Positions 1 to 7,718 of a stretch of DNA of 64,000 nt are shown piece by piece. Each line of letters begins with the position of its first letter. Positions within the stretch are counted from its first letter, which is position 1. Where the stretch lies: the NCBI GenBank assembly GCA_024695065.1, contig JAILIX010000038.1:1-64000 (forward strand). The letters run 5' to 3'. The translations under genes and the position numbers were made by a program. The notes below the pieces were generated by a model, which was given only the letters and a program-made list of their open reading frames with translations, did no database searches and had not been told where the DNA came from. This DNA comes from Fretibacterium sp. Its GTDB lineage: Bacteria; Synergistota; Synergistia; Synergistales; Aminobacteriaceae.

Positions 1-162
1 CGGAGCCACCTTTTTTTTAGGGGTGCTGTCGTCATCGTCAACTTCCACCTCAACCTTGACTTTCTTCGCCTCCGCAGCCGTCGGCAGCCCTGGCACAAGA
101 CACAGCAACGCAGCAAACAACAGTACAGAAGACAGTAAACGCTTTACAAAACTTTTGCTCAT
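1..162 (-). CDS. Exported protein, N-terminal part (cut by window edge)
   Basis: Reading frame open from an ATG at 162 down to the first base of the window, 54 codons. An AGGGAGG ribosome site lies about 8 nt upstream. The first ~32 residues form a clear signal peptide: basic start (MSKSFVKR), hydrophobic core, small residues ending PTAAEA. The mature start is a run of alternating Lys/Val/Glu and then Asp (KVKVEVEVDDDD), so it is highly charged. The leader resembles that of the LRR protein at 566-2257 (MSESFLKR...), suggesting paralogous exported proteins. No domain is visible in what remains; function unknown. Confidence 0.7.
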   Translation of the reverse strand, partial: MSKSFVKRLLSSVLLFAALLCLVPGLPTAAEAKKVKVEVEVDDDDSTPKKKVAP

Positions 163-565
163 TACAAAAACCTCCCTGACCGTTTTAGCATAAGACAATG
201 AAGCCACCGATTAAAATTACTCAAAAACAAACAAAATCAGGCCAGCTCAACCAGATTGGGATTATACGACAAGTTGAGGACCGTGAGTCCGCTGCAGCAG
301 CAAGACAGGGCGCACAGCCCCAACAGGTTATTATAACCCGTCAAGAACCTCAATAGGGTTCTGCCTCAATACAATCCCTTTCCACCACCTTTTGCCAGTG
401 TCAGGTTCGTGTTCGCTGTGGCTGCAACGCAGCCTCTCCCGTGAGGTGTTCTTCCACAGAGCAAACTGCCAGTGCAATAGCCTGCAGCACGAACGAAAAC
501 GAACATCTTAAAAAAATTCATTCAAAATACATCCCGCGAGTTAAATTATTTTAAGTTCAGGCACA
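163..565. other. 403-nt intergenic stretch
   Basis: No intact gene is seen between the exported-protein start at 162 and the stop of the LRR gene at 566. The part from 237 to 365 retains a short minus-strand reading frame with leucine-rich-repeat character (separate entry). The rest, 366-565, has no recognisable coding or structural signal, apart from a related CGAAC-rich segment at about 487-504 facing GTTCG copies near 404-416, which could pair weakly. Confidence 0.5.
237..365 (-). pseudogene. Leucine-rich-repeat gene remnant
   Basis: Read on the minus strand from 365 to a TGA at 237-239, this stretch encodes 42 residues with a convincing LRR pattern: ALSCCCSGLTVLNLSYNP followed by NLVEL. 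This has the same spacing of Leu, Cys and Asn as the repeats of the intact protein at 566-2257 (for example ALRALSC...GLMDLDLSG). A stop codon at 366-368 interrupts the frame upstream, there is no start or ribosome site, and nothing LRR-like follows. I read it as the decayed tail of a duplicated LRR gene. The alternative is chance similarity over about 1.5 repeats. Confidence 0.5.
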
Positions 566-2257
566 CTACTTCTTAACCGAAAAGTTAATCGTGGCCTTGC
601 CATCCTCTGACACCATAAGTGTTCTGAAGTTGACCTGTTTTCCACCCTTCACAGGTTTGCCGTCGAAGGACTTGAAGGCGTTTTGGGGATGAATCCAAAA
701 ACGTCCGGCATACCTGGAATCACCGGGCTTGGCTGTCCAAACAAGCCTGCTGCCGGATTTAGCATAAAATCCGAAGCCAAACGAGAGGTTGACGTTACTA
801 TAAGTCACCGTTCTCCCCTTCCGTGGTTCAACTTTGTACCACCCCCTCGTGAAACTGCCGGCATCTTCACCGCTGTCCGGCCAGCCTGCCAGAGCCACAA
901 AAATATTCGCGTCCGTCTTGTTCACCAGTGTGACAGACAGATTGCGAACCTCTTCGATGGGTTCCTCACAGGGCTCCTCCTCGTCTCCGCCGCTTTCGGG
1001 ACGTTCCGCCTTACGAGGTTCCCCATCGTCCACTACAGGAGCGTTGTCCTTTGGGGCGGCCAAATGCAGCTGCAGCCAGGAATCCTCACCGCCTAGTTTA
1101 TAAAAAACCGAGATTGAACCGTCACATGAATCGAAAGAATAAACACCGCCGGATACATCCACGGGAACACTCGTATCCTCGACCACTCCCCTGTTGTACG
1201 CAGAGACCTGGACTTTGCCGGTGTACCTTGAGAGATCCAGCCGCCACTTACCCCCTTTTGTCTTTTTGACCAGAAAATCCTCCGCGTCTATCTTGTCCCC
1301 ATTGGGAAGCGTAACCGCAGCCGCATCAGGCAGTGTCACTTCCTGAAGTTTGGATTTTTTTAACAGATCCAGCCTTGCAAGCGCGGTATCGCCGCAGTAC
1401 AGCCACTCCAACGCCGACTGATTCGACAAGTCAAGCTCTTTCAGTTTATTCGACGAACAGTCGAGAGCGTACAGCGACGGGTTGCGGGACAGGTCCAGCT
1501 TTGTGAGTTTGTTTCCGGAGCAGTTGAGATTCTCCAGCTTTGGGACACCAGACAGATCCAGGTCCATCAGCCCGGTATCATAACAGCTCAGGGCCCTCAG
1601 AGCCGGACTGCCGGACAAATCCAGCTCCGTCAGTTTGTTGATGCCGCAGTTCAGGTGTATCAGAGCCGGAGTGTTGGACAGATTCAATTCTGTCAGCTTA
1701 TTATCCGGACAGTCAATGTTGGATAAAGCCGGTGTGTCGGACAAATCAAGCTTAGTGAGCTGGTTGCTGCCGCAGTTAAGAATTTCAAGCTTAGAATTGC
1801 CGGACAAATTCAGCTTCGTCAGCTTGTTCTGAGAACAATCGAGAGTTTTCAGCGCCGGAACACCGGACAGGTTCAGCTCCGTGAGTCCCAAGCCGCTGCA
1901 GCGCAGCCATTCCAGTGCTTTGTTTTTCGACAAATCCAACGTCTTGATGGGATTTCCGTCGCAGCGCAGGGATGTCAACGCCGTGAAATACTCAATTCCT
2001 TTCAGGCTGGATATATCATATAACCCATAAAAGCTGACGTCCAGTTCTTTTACGGCGGCGGCCTGCTTGTCCGTAAGCACATCACCCCCCTTAGCCACCT
2101 CCTCTTTCACCCATTGCCGGAACTTCTCGTCCGGGAAGTGCTTCGCGTCAATTTTTACGTCCGACCATGCTCTTATGGGTACAAGTGCCGTTCCAGCCGT
2201 CAGTACAAGGGCAAGCAACACAACAGACAACGAACGTTTCAGAAAACTTTCACTCAT
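566..2257 (-). CDS. Secreted leucine-rich-repeat protein with DUF1036-like C-terminal domain
   Basis: 563 residues. Residues 1-31 are a signal peptide. Residues ~40-70 look like the charged preamble often seen before bacterial LRRs (FPDEKFRQWV). From ~90 to ~325 there are about ten repeats of 20-21 residues of the type L..LDCS.NKLT.LDLS, with Cys and Asn at regular positions, as in bacterial extracellular LRR proteins. Residues ~405-435 are an acidic Pro/Glu linker. The last ~125 residues (NLSVTLVNKTDANIFVALAG, then a GWYKVEP segment) resemble DUF1036. A GGAGGGG ribosome site precedes the ATG. It probably acts outside the cytoplasm in binding; the ligand is unknown. An LRR remnant lies just downstream. 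Confidence 0.85.
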   Translation of the reverse strand: MSESFLKRSLSVVLLALVLTAGTALVPIRAWSDVKIDAKHFPDEKFRQWVKEEVAKGGDVLTDKQAAAVKELDVSFYGLYDISSLKGIEYFTALTSLRCDGNPIKTLDLSKNKALEWLRCSGLGLTELNLSGVPALKTLDCSQNKLTKLNLSGNSKLEILNCGSNQLTKLDLSDTPALSNIDCPDNKLTELNLSNTPALIHLNCGINKLTELDLSGSPALRALSCYDTGLMDLDLSGVPKLENLNCSGNKLTKLDLSRNPSLYALDCSSNKLKELDLSNQSALEWLYCGDTALARLDLLKKSKLQEVTLPDAAAVTLPNGDKIDAEDFLVKKTKGGKWRLDLSRYTGKVQVSAYNRGVVEDTSVPVDVSGGVYSFDSCDGSISVFYKLGGEDSWLQLHLAAPKDNAPVVDDGEPRKAERPESGGDEEEPCEEPIEEVRNLSVTLVNKTDANIFVALAGWPDSGEDAGSFTRGWYKVEPRKGRTVTYSNVNLSFGFGFYAKSGSRLVWTAKPGDSRYAGRFWIHPQNAFKSFDGKPVKGGKQVNFRTLMVSEDGKATINFSVKK

Positions 2258-2314
2258 TGAATCCCCTCCTGATCCAAAAGACGACCTGCTGGCTTTGCAC
2301 CCGCGAAAAGCCGC

Positions 2315-3100
2315 TTAGCCGGCCGCAGGAATAGGTATCCTGAAATCTCTGTCCTCAACCTTTCTTTCGTCTTCCCAGTCTGGTTTCTCTTTCACGAAAT
2401 GCTCCCATATCTCCAGAGTTTCTGTCTCATCGTCGAGAACAGTGACCGTAAAGTTCCGTGTCTCTGTTGCTGTGGCTTCACCAAAGATGCTCAGGCTTTC
2501 CTCAAGAGTGTCATAAAGAGCTACCGAGCACCACCATGCCTCGTTCCCCCTGTACTTCCAGTCTTTCATTCGGGGGCCCTTGCTCTCATCGACGGAGTTG
2601 AACACAAACCTGTGCGGGTCTACCCAGAAGAAACGCCCAGCCGAGACGAACGACACATTCTTTTCAAAACTCCTGTTCGCCGTATTGATGATGTAGAGGT
2701 CGACGTAACGCTTTGCCTCCGCCCCGCGGCTTACCAGGAGTTTCTCGCCAGACGGGGAAATCTCCACCACGCTAATCCCCGCCCCCTCCATGGGCAGGAA
2801 CCCCGCAGGCTCAGCTTCCTCACCACGAAAGAAGTAAATGCCGCCCTCCGAACCCTTCATTTCTTCAGACAGTTCTGGATCAACAAGTATCCAGGCCCAA
2901 AGCCCTTCGTCGGTGCCATCTGTGCCGGCCCACTGGACTTCCTCATCCTCCAGCAGTGTTTCCCTGCCATTGTTGACACGGTAAACTTTTCTTTCTTTAA
3001 GGATATAATCTCCTTCTTTTGCCAGCGCCGTTCCGGCGCACAGCACAGCCAGCAGCAGTGCGAACGCCAAATAGTGTTTGAATTTGCCCCTTCTCATCAT
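2315..3100 (-). CDS. Exported protein, paralogue of 3375-4112
   Basis: 261 residues with a signal peptide of about 27 (ending AGTALA). The mature start (GDYILKERKVYRVNNGRE) is nearly the same as in the protein at 3375-4112, and the similarity runs through most of the chain: LLEDEE, WILVDPELSEEMKGS, GIYFFRG, GFLP, GEKLLVSRG, FFWVDPHRFVFNS, and an IPIPAAG end. No known family is recognised; the WVDPHRF and LLVS segments suggest a beta-propeller-like or TolB-like fold, but that is a guess. Its ATG overlaps the stop of the upstream DUF2442 gene by 4 nt (ATGA), so the two are translationally coupled. Confidence 0.8.
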   Translation of the reverse strand: MMRRGKFKHYLAFALLLAVLCAGTALAKEGDYILKERKVYRVNNGRETLLEDEEVQWAGTDGTDEGLWAWILVDPELSEEMKGSEGGIYFFRGEEAEPAGFLPMEGAGISVVEISPSGEKLLVSRGAEAKRYVDLYIINTANRSFEKNVSFVSAGRFFWVDPHRFVFNSVDESKGPRMKDWKYRGNEAWWCSVALYDTLEESLSIFGEATATETRNFTVTVLDDETETLEIWEHFVKEKPDWEDERKVEDRDFRIPIPAAG

Positions 3101-3366
3101 AGATTCTCTCCTTTTAACTCCCCGGCCATTACGGAGAACAGCTCATCATAAGACAGTTCAGCAATCGGTTCTCCGCCGCTGTACCATTTTACGAATCGTC
3201 CCTCCGCTTTGGCGCTCTCCCACACATCAGGGGACTCAAGCGCCTTAAAGCGCATCGCCCCCAGACAGGGCTTCAGGTCCAGCAGCACCTGGCTGCCAGA
3301 CTTGAAGTCCACCCAAATCAATCCGTCCCTCAGGGGCCTTACACCAACTATCGGAGTCTCGGCCAT
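3097..3366 (-). CDS. DUF2442 domain protein
   Basis: 89 residues, no signal peptide, so cytoplasmic. The sequence fits the small DUF2442 fold (IVGVRPLRDGLIWVDFKSGS, then a DLKPCLG segment, an F.ALESPDVW segment, and a V.W..G..I..LSYD end). Members of this family often accompany toxin-antitoxin-like DUF4160 genes, but none is present here. It sits between two paralogous exported-protein genes, 8 nt after one and overlapping the next by 4 nt, so all three probably share one transcript. No clear ribosome site precedes the ATG at 3366. Function unknown. Confidence 0.7.
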   Translation of the reverse strand: MAETPIVGVRPLRDGLIWVDFKSGSQVLLDLKPCLGAMRFKALESPDVWESAKAEGRFVKWYSGGEPIAELSYDELFSVMAGELKGENL

Positions 3367-3374
3367 GATGTCCG

Positions 3375-4112
3375 CTAACCCGCCGCGGGAATGGGAATTG
3401 TCATTTCCTTGTATTCAATCTTATCCGAATCGCTCCAGTCTTTCATGTCCTTAACGGAACTTTCATTGATGTCCAGCGTCCCCTCATCATGGTCGCAGCC
3501 AATGATGATATAGTCAACGGTATCCGTTGCCTTTTTAAGAATGGTCAGTTCCTCAAACTCTGTGTCATAAAGTGCCGGTGAGCACTGCCAGTCGTCACCG
3601 CCCTTGGTCCTCGGGCCTTTTTCCACGTCAATTGAAGTAAAGATGAATCGGTGAGGATCCACCCAAAAGCAGTGTCCCGCAGAGTTAAAAGACGCTTTTT
3701 TCTCAAAGCTCTTCTTCTCCAAATCAATGAAGTATAAGCTGAGATCCTGTTTAACTTCCTCACCGCAGCTTACCAGCAGTTTCTCGCCGGACAGGGAGAA
3801 CTCCAGCATACAGGCAGCAGCGTTCTTAAAGGGCAGGAATCCAAACGGCTTCTCATCATCGCCCAGGAAGAAATAAATACCGGGCTTTGAACCTTTCATC
3901 TCCTCTGACAGTTCGGAATCCACCAGAATCCACGAGAAAAGCCCGGCTTCAGTACCGGCACGCTGCGGCTCTTCATCCTCCAGCAGCTTTTCCTTGCCGC
4001 CATCCACACGGTATACCTTGCCGTCTTTCAGGACGTAGTCTCCCACATCCGCCCACGCCGCTGTCAGCGTCATAACGCAAATCAGCAGCGCCATAAACAT
4101 CTTCCGCTTCAT
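3375..4112 (-). CDS. Exported protein, paralogue of 2315-3100
   Basis: 245 residues with a signal peptide of ~21 (MKRKMFMALLICVMTLTAAW, cleaved near ADV). The mature protein shares long segments with the paralogue two genes downstream (VYRV..GKEKLLEDEE, ILVDSELSEEMKGS, GIYFFLGD, CFWVDPHRFIF, IPIPAAG terminus). The two differ mainly near residues 180-230. A GGGAGG ribosome site lies 9 nt before the ATG. It is the first gene of a three-gene unit (this gene, DUF2442, paralogue). The family was not recognised; secretion is the only firm statement. Confidence 0.8.
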   Translation of the reverse strand: MKRKMFMALLICVMTLTAAWADVGDYVLKDGKVYRVDGGKEKLLEDEEPQRAGTEAGLFSWILVDSELSEEMKGSKPGIYFFLGDDEKPFGFLPFKNAAACMLEFSLSGEKLLVSCGEEVKQDLSLYFIDLEKKSFEKKASFNSAGHCFWVDPHRFIFTSIDVEKGPRTKGGDDWQCSPALYDTEFEELTILKKATDTVDYIIIGCDHDEGTLDINESSVKDMKDWSDSDKIEYKEMTIPIPAAG

Positions 4113-4280
4113 TTCATAATACCTCCCTTTAGTATTATTATTTCCAGACCTTACTTAGTAATATAAAATGGATTCAACCGTGGTTTTCTGTTCCCGGACA
4201 AGATAAGGCACCTGAAATCAGCCATTCTTCGCCGGGGACAACGCTACGCACACAAAGTCCCCTCCATTTTTTTTCTTATT

Positions 4281-4961
4281 CTATTTTTCCTCCGTTCTCA
4301 TGGAGATAATGGCCCATGTATTCTTGCCATTCCACTTATAGGGCTTCGCTGTGGCCCTGAACGTGTAGGGACGGTCATTCTTATCCTCGGCGTTGTAGAT
4401 ATCACCTGTCATGACAACAACATCCCCCTTCCGTGCTGCTTTCTTCACCTCGGCATAGTACACGGCCTCACCGTCAGCACCCTCAAAATGGTAGAGTTTG
4501 CCGTCGAAGTGATAGGGCGGGTCAGACCTGTCAACGCTGCGGTGCTTCAGTTTTATATCAAAATATTTTTTGACGGACTCTGCCACGAACTTTGCATCAA
4601 TGACCAGTGAGCCGTACTCACACCCCTTCTTCGGGCAAAGCTTAATCCTGCTCTTGTAATTATTGATGTAGTTATGCATAATGCCGAAACGTATCAGGTC
4701 AGGGTGTGATGTATTGCCTCCCAAATGCAGTGCATCATCGTCACCGTTCTTTTTGATGTCAAAGTCAAACAGCCCAACCTCAGTGAAGTTGCTGAGAAAT
4801 GTACTCATCAGCTTGAGCTGCTGTGCCTGTGAAACCTTAGCCGGGTTGCTCTTTTTTGCAGGCTTTGATGAATCAACTTCGGCGTTCGCCAGCGCGGATA
4901 TGGCCAGCAGACCAACTATAAGGCATGACAGGAGTGCCTTTACAACAAATTTTTTCCTCAT
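4281..4961 (-). CDS. Secreted protein of unknown function
   Basis: 226 residues. A signal peptide covers the first ~26 (MRKKFVVKALLSCLIVGLLA, ending ALANA), followed by a Lys/Pro-rich linker and then a globular part beginning QQLKLMSTFLSNFTEVGLFD. Two Cys (LCPKKGCEYG, near residue 110) could form a disulfide outside the membrane. The end (WNGKNTWAIISMRTEEK) looks like a beta-sandwich edge. A GGGGGAG ribosome site precedes the ATG. A 17-bp palindrome lies 39-55 nt upstream and may be an operator. No family recognised. Confidence 0.8.
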   Translation of the reverse strand: MRKKFVVKALLSCLIVGLLAISALANAEVDSSKPAKKSNPAKVSQAQQLKLMSTFLSNFTEVGLFDFDIKKNGDDDALHLGGNTSHPDLIRFGIMHNYINNYKSRIKLCPKKGCEYGSLVIDAKFVAESVKKYFDIKLKHRSVDRSDPPYHFDGKLYHFEGADGEAVYYAEVKKAARKGDVVVMTGDIYNAEDKNDRPYTFRATAKPYKWNGKNTWAIISMRTEEK

Positions 4962-4999
4962 TAAAAACTCCCCCTTTTATTTTGTTGCTTAAAAATTAT

Positions 5000-5016
5000 G
5001 GAATATATAATATTCC
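5000..5016. promoter_or_regulatory. 17-bp perfect palindrome upstream of secreted-protein gene
   Basis: The arms GGAATAT (5000-5006) and ATATTCC (5010-5016) are perfect inverted repeats around ATA. It lies 39-55 nt upstream of the ATG at 4961 on the minus strand, the usual place for an operator or a promoter -10 region. Dimeric-regulator binding is an inference from symmetry and position only. Confidence 0.4.
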
Positions 5017-5024
5017 GACAGCAT

Positions 5025-5066
5025 AAATCTGTCATCACCCTTAAAGGGTGATTCTTAAACAGATTT
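5025..5066 (-). terminator. Two-part hairpin downstream of the MalT-like gene
   Basis: An inner 9-bp perfect stem (ATCACCCTT 5034-5042 with AAGGGTGAT 5044-5052) sits inside an outer 8-bp stem (AAATCTGT 5025-5032 with ACAGATTT 5059-5066). It begins 36 nt beyond the stop of the regulator gene at 5102 and could end that transcript. A long T-run is lacking, and the one-base loop of the inner stem is unusually tight, so a protein-binding palindrome is an alternative. Confidence 0.45.
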
Positions 5067-5101
5067 GAATAAACGAAATAAAGTATATGAATATCTTACT
5101 C

Positions 5102-7609
5102 TCAACCAATGATTCGTTCAAGAGACGCTCGCTTGTTTCGTTCCGTGCCGTTAATGCCCAGCTTCTCATATACATGCTTAAGGTGTGTTTTAACTGTGTT
5201 CTCCGATAAGTGGAGATTTTCCGCGATTTCTCTGCCGGACAGACGGCGGGCGGCCAACTTTGCAACATCAATTTCCCGCTCAGTCAGATCTGTATCCCAA
5301 CGGACAGGAAAGTGTCTCTTCAAAATGGACTCCCGTGCCTCTATGAAACGGTCTGTCATAGACAGGACAGCGGCGCGAAGCTTTTTGGGGAGTTTTATCT
5401 CGCCGAGCAATTCACGGATATAAGGCCCGTTTTCAGCAAAAGGCAGCCACAGCCGGTCCGGTGCCGCCAGTGACATGGCCGTCTCCAACTCCCGAACAGC
5501 ATCCTCTCTTCGTCTTATAGCCAGATTTGCCCCAGCCAGCTGAATGTGGAGATAAATACAGGAAAGCATTGCGTGATTTTCCCCGAAAAGCGCAGCCCGT
5601 CTTTCTCCCGACGCAATGAGCCGCGGATAGTCTCCTCTGGCCAGCCGGACCTGGTCACGAACAGTCAGGAACGATGACCAGGCAGGGCCTTTCAGGGATG
5701 CAGCCGGAGAATCTGCGACCCAGTTCGGCGCGTAGTCCGGGCGTCCAATAAGAGCACAGCACCAAGCCTCACACATATCCGCTGTCATCAGGAGAAAAAG
5801 CTGCCCAGCACGCCGCAAATTATCCCGAAGTGACTGCAGTCTGTCTTTCACCCCCAAAAAATTTCCATCCATCAAATCCATTCGCGCAGCCAGGAACACC
5901 GCGGCCGCAAGGATACTGTACTGTGCTTTTTCCTCAGCGCTCTCCACGGCACGATGCCACGCAATTCTGGCTCCGTCCTCATCTCCGCGAAAGAAACAGA
6001 TTTCTCCTTCAAATATGTACTTTGCTCCGCTGCCATGTCCCTCAGAGATTCGCTCGTACCACGGCATACAGCCCCGCATGTCTTCATTTTCCTCATCCAG
6101 TGCTCCGCTGTCTCTGTGATAAAGCGAAAGGATTGAAGGCGCGCCGAATGTCCATGGGCTTTTCAGGTCAAGACACCTGGTCGGACGGGTCATCAGTTCA
6201 CCAGCCCGCCTCTGATACTCGCTCATTCCAGCTATGCTGTTAAATTGAAGAAAGCTCAGAAGCACCATGCTTTCCCCAAGATAGTTGTCACGTTCTTCCT
6301 TAGACAGCGCCGGATTATGTTGTGTGGCATCCAGCATTATGTCATTCATGCGCAGCATTTCCGGGACAGCTCCGACAGCAAAACAGCTCAGTGTCAGCAC
6401 CAGCAGGGCCTCCGGATGGGAGCGCAGAAGTTCTTCGGGACAATTACGGCACCAGTCCAGTACCGCATCGCTTTGTTCTCCATCCAGCGAGTTGCCCATA
6501 TCGGCAACAACTGCCTTAAGAAGCATTTCCCAGGCGTTTGCCTTCCTGTATGCGTGCATTGCGTCAATGTATTTGCACTGTTGATAATACCAGTCGCCCA
6601 ACCGCCTGAATACAGCCTGCCGTTCCACTGCACTCAGTTTTCCGAAGTGTCTCCTTACTGTATGCAGGAGCATATTATGACAGCGGTACAGGCCATCCTC
6701 ACTGACAGTGATAAAGGCATTGTTCTCCGACAGCGCCGTAAGCAGTTCTCCAGCGTCCATTCCCTGTGTCTGTCTCTTCGGCGAATTCCACAGAAAAGCC
6801 GCCTGTTCCGGGGTAAATTCCTCCGCGACACTGCAGCATAAAAGAAAGTCACGCTCCATATCCGTCAGAGGGTCCAGCATAACCTGATCGATAAGGTCAA
6901 AGACGTTCGGCGCTTCAAATCCCCAGCTGCCGTCCTGTACCCGTGAGCGCAGGAAAAGATATATAAGGCCTATCCATCCCTCACTGAGTCTCATCATTCG
7001 GGTTGCATCCTCATCGTTCAGGTGCAGTCCGCAGAATTCCGCGTACAGGCGCACCTCTGCTTCCGTAAGCGCCAGGTCAGCCATGCGTATCTGACACAGA
7101 TGACGGCCCAGCCTCATCTGTTCTGGCAGGGTCAGAATACGGTTTCTGGAAAGCAAAACCATGTGAAGCCCCTCCGGGCCATCCGGCAAGGATGTCGCCA
7201 TAGGAGCGAGAGCTTCCTGCGGAAGCAGATGAACATCGTCCAGAATCCACCAGACTGCAGGGCTGTCGGCGGGACGGACTTCATCCCAAATGTCCGCTAT
7301 CAGGCCGCAGCCCTGAAGATCCTGGGGAAAACCAGCTTTCCTCATCTGATCCGCCAGTGCAGCGTCGTGTCGTGCCAGAAGACGGCAAAATCCCAGCCAA
7401 AGATCTCCCACACTGTTGTTAAAGAGACTTTGACGCAAAATTATTGCCTCTGGATGGGCATGGGTGATTTTATCCTGCCAGTGGCGGATAGCCGTTGTTT
7501 TGCCATAACCCATAGGGGCTATCACCGTTGCGACTGTGTGAGCCTCAATCTCCGCCAACTTAGCCTCCAGGCGGTTCGTGATGTAGACGTCATTCAGATG
7601 TTCGTACAT
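5102..7609 (-). CDS. MalT-like LuxR-family transcriptional regulator (STAND ATPase)
   Basis: 835 residues. The N-terminal part is a NTPase: P-loop APMGYGKTT (residues 31-39) and a Walker B-like WWILDDVHLL near 135. The middle, ~340-760, is helical and repeat-rich like the TPR sensor region of MalT-type regulators. The last ~65 residues are a LuxR helix-turn-helix (DLTEREIDVAKLAARRLSGR, then SENTVKTHLKHVYEKLGI). Such proteins bind a small inducer and ATP, oligomerise and activate transcription. The target is unknown; the secreted-protein gene downstream is a candidate. No ribosome site precedes the ATG, and an extended -10 sits so close that the mRNA may be leaderless. Confidence 0.9.
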   Translation of the reverse strand: MYEHLNDVYITNRLEAKLAEIEAHTVATVIAPMGYGKTTAIRHWQDKITHAHPEAIILRQSLFNNSVGDLWLGFCRLLARHDAALADQMRKAGFPQDLQGCGLIADIWDEVRPADSPAVWWILDDVHLLPQEALAPMATSLPDGPEGLHMVLLSRNRILTLPEQMRLGRHLCQIRMADLALTEAEVRLYAEFCGLHLNDEDATRMMRLSEGWIGLIYLFLRSRVQDGSWGFEAPNVFDLIDQVMLDPLTDMERDFLLCCSVAEEFTPEQAAFLWNSPKRQTQGMDAGELLTALSENNAFITVSEDGLYRCHNMLLHTVRRHFGKLSAVERQAVFRRLGDWYYQQCKYIDAMHAYRKANAWEMLLKAVVADMGNSLDGEQSDAVLDWCRNCPEELLRSHPEALLVLTLSCFAVGAVPEMLRMNDIMLDATQHNPALSKEERDNYLGESMVLLSFLQFNSIAGMSEYQRRAGELMTRPTRCLDLKSPWTFGAPSILSLYHRDSGALDEENEDMRGCMPWYERISEGHGSGAKYIFEGEICFFRGDEDGARIAWHRAVESAEEKAQYSILAAAVFLAARMDLMDGNFLGVKDRLQSLRDNLRRAGQLFLLMTADMCEAWCCALIGRPDYAPNWVADSPAASLKGPAWSSFLTVRDQVRLARGDYPRLIASGERRAALFGENHAMLSCIYLHIQLAGANLAIRRREDAVRELETAMSLAAPDRLWLPFAENGPYIRELLGEIKLPKKLRAAVLSMTDRFIEARESILKRHFPVRWDTDLTEREIDVAKLAARRLSGREIAENLHLSENTVKTHLKHVYEKLGINGTERNKRASLERIIG

Positions 7610-7615
7610 ACTTTA

Positions 7616-7624
7616 ATTATAGCA
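7616..7624 (-). promoter_or_regulatory. Extended -10 promoter of the MalT-like gene
   Basis: On the minus strand the sequence reads TGC followed by TATAAT, an extended -10 box. It ends 6 nt before the ATG at 7609, so transcription would be expected to start at or next to the A of the start codon. No good -35 box is seen at 17 nt, as is common for extended -10 promoters. Confidence 0.45.
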
Positions 7625-7718
7625 TTCGTATAATCAATTCGTCTTCCTTTATGTTCAGCTCACAGTTTTATGCTGCCGCTTCACACAAATATCTCACGCC
7701 TGGCGAAAGTATCCGTGT

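Noticed and set aside
366-506. Minus-strand frame from ATG 506 running into the LRR remnant
   Set aside because: It has no ribosome site, ends at the stop at 366-368, and its residues show no LRR or other family pattern.
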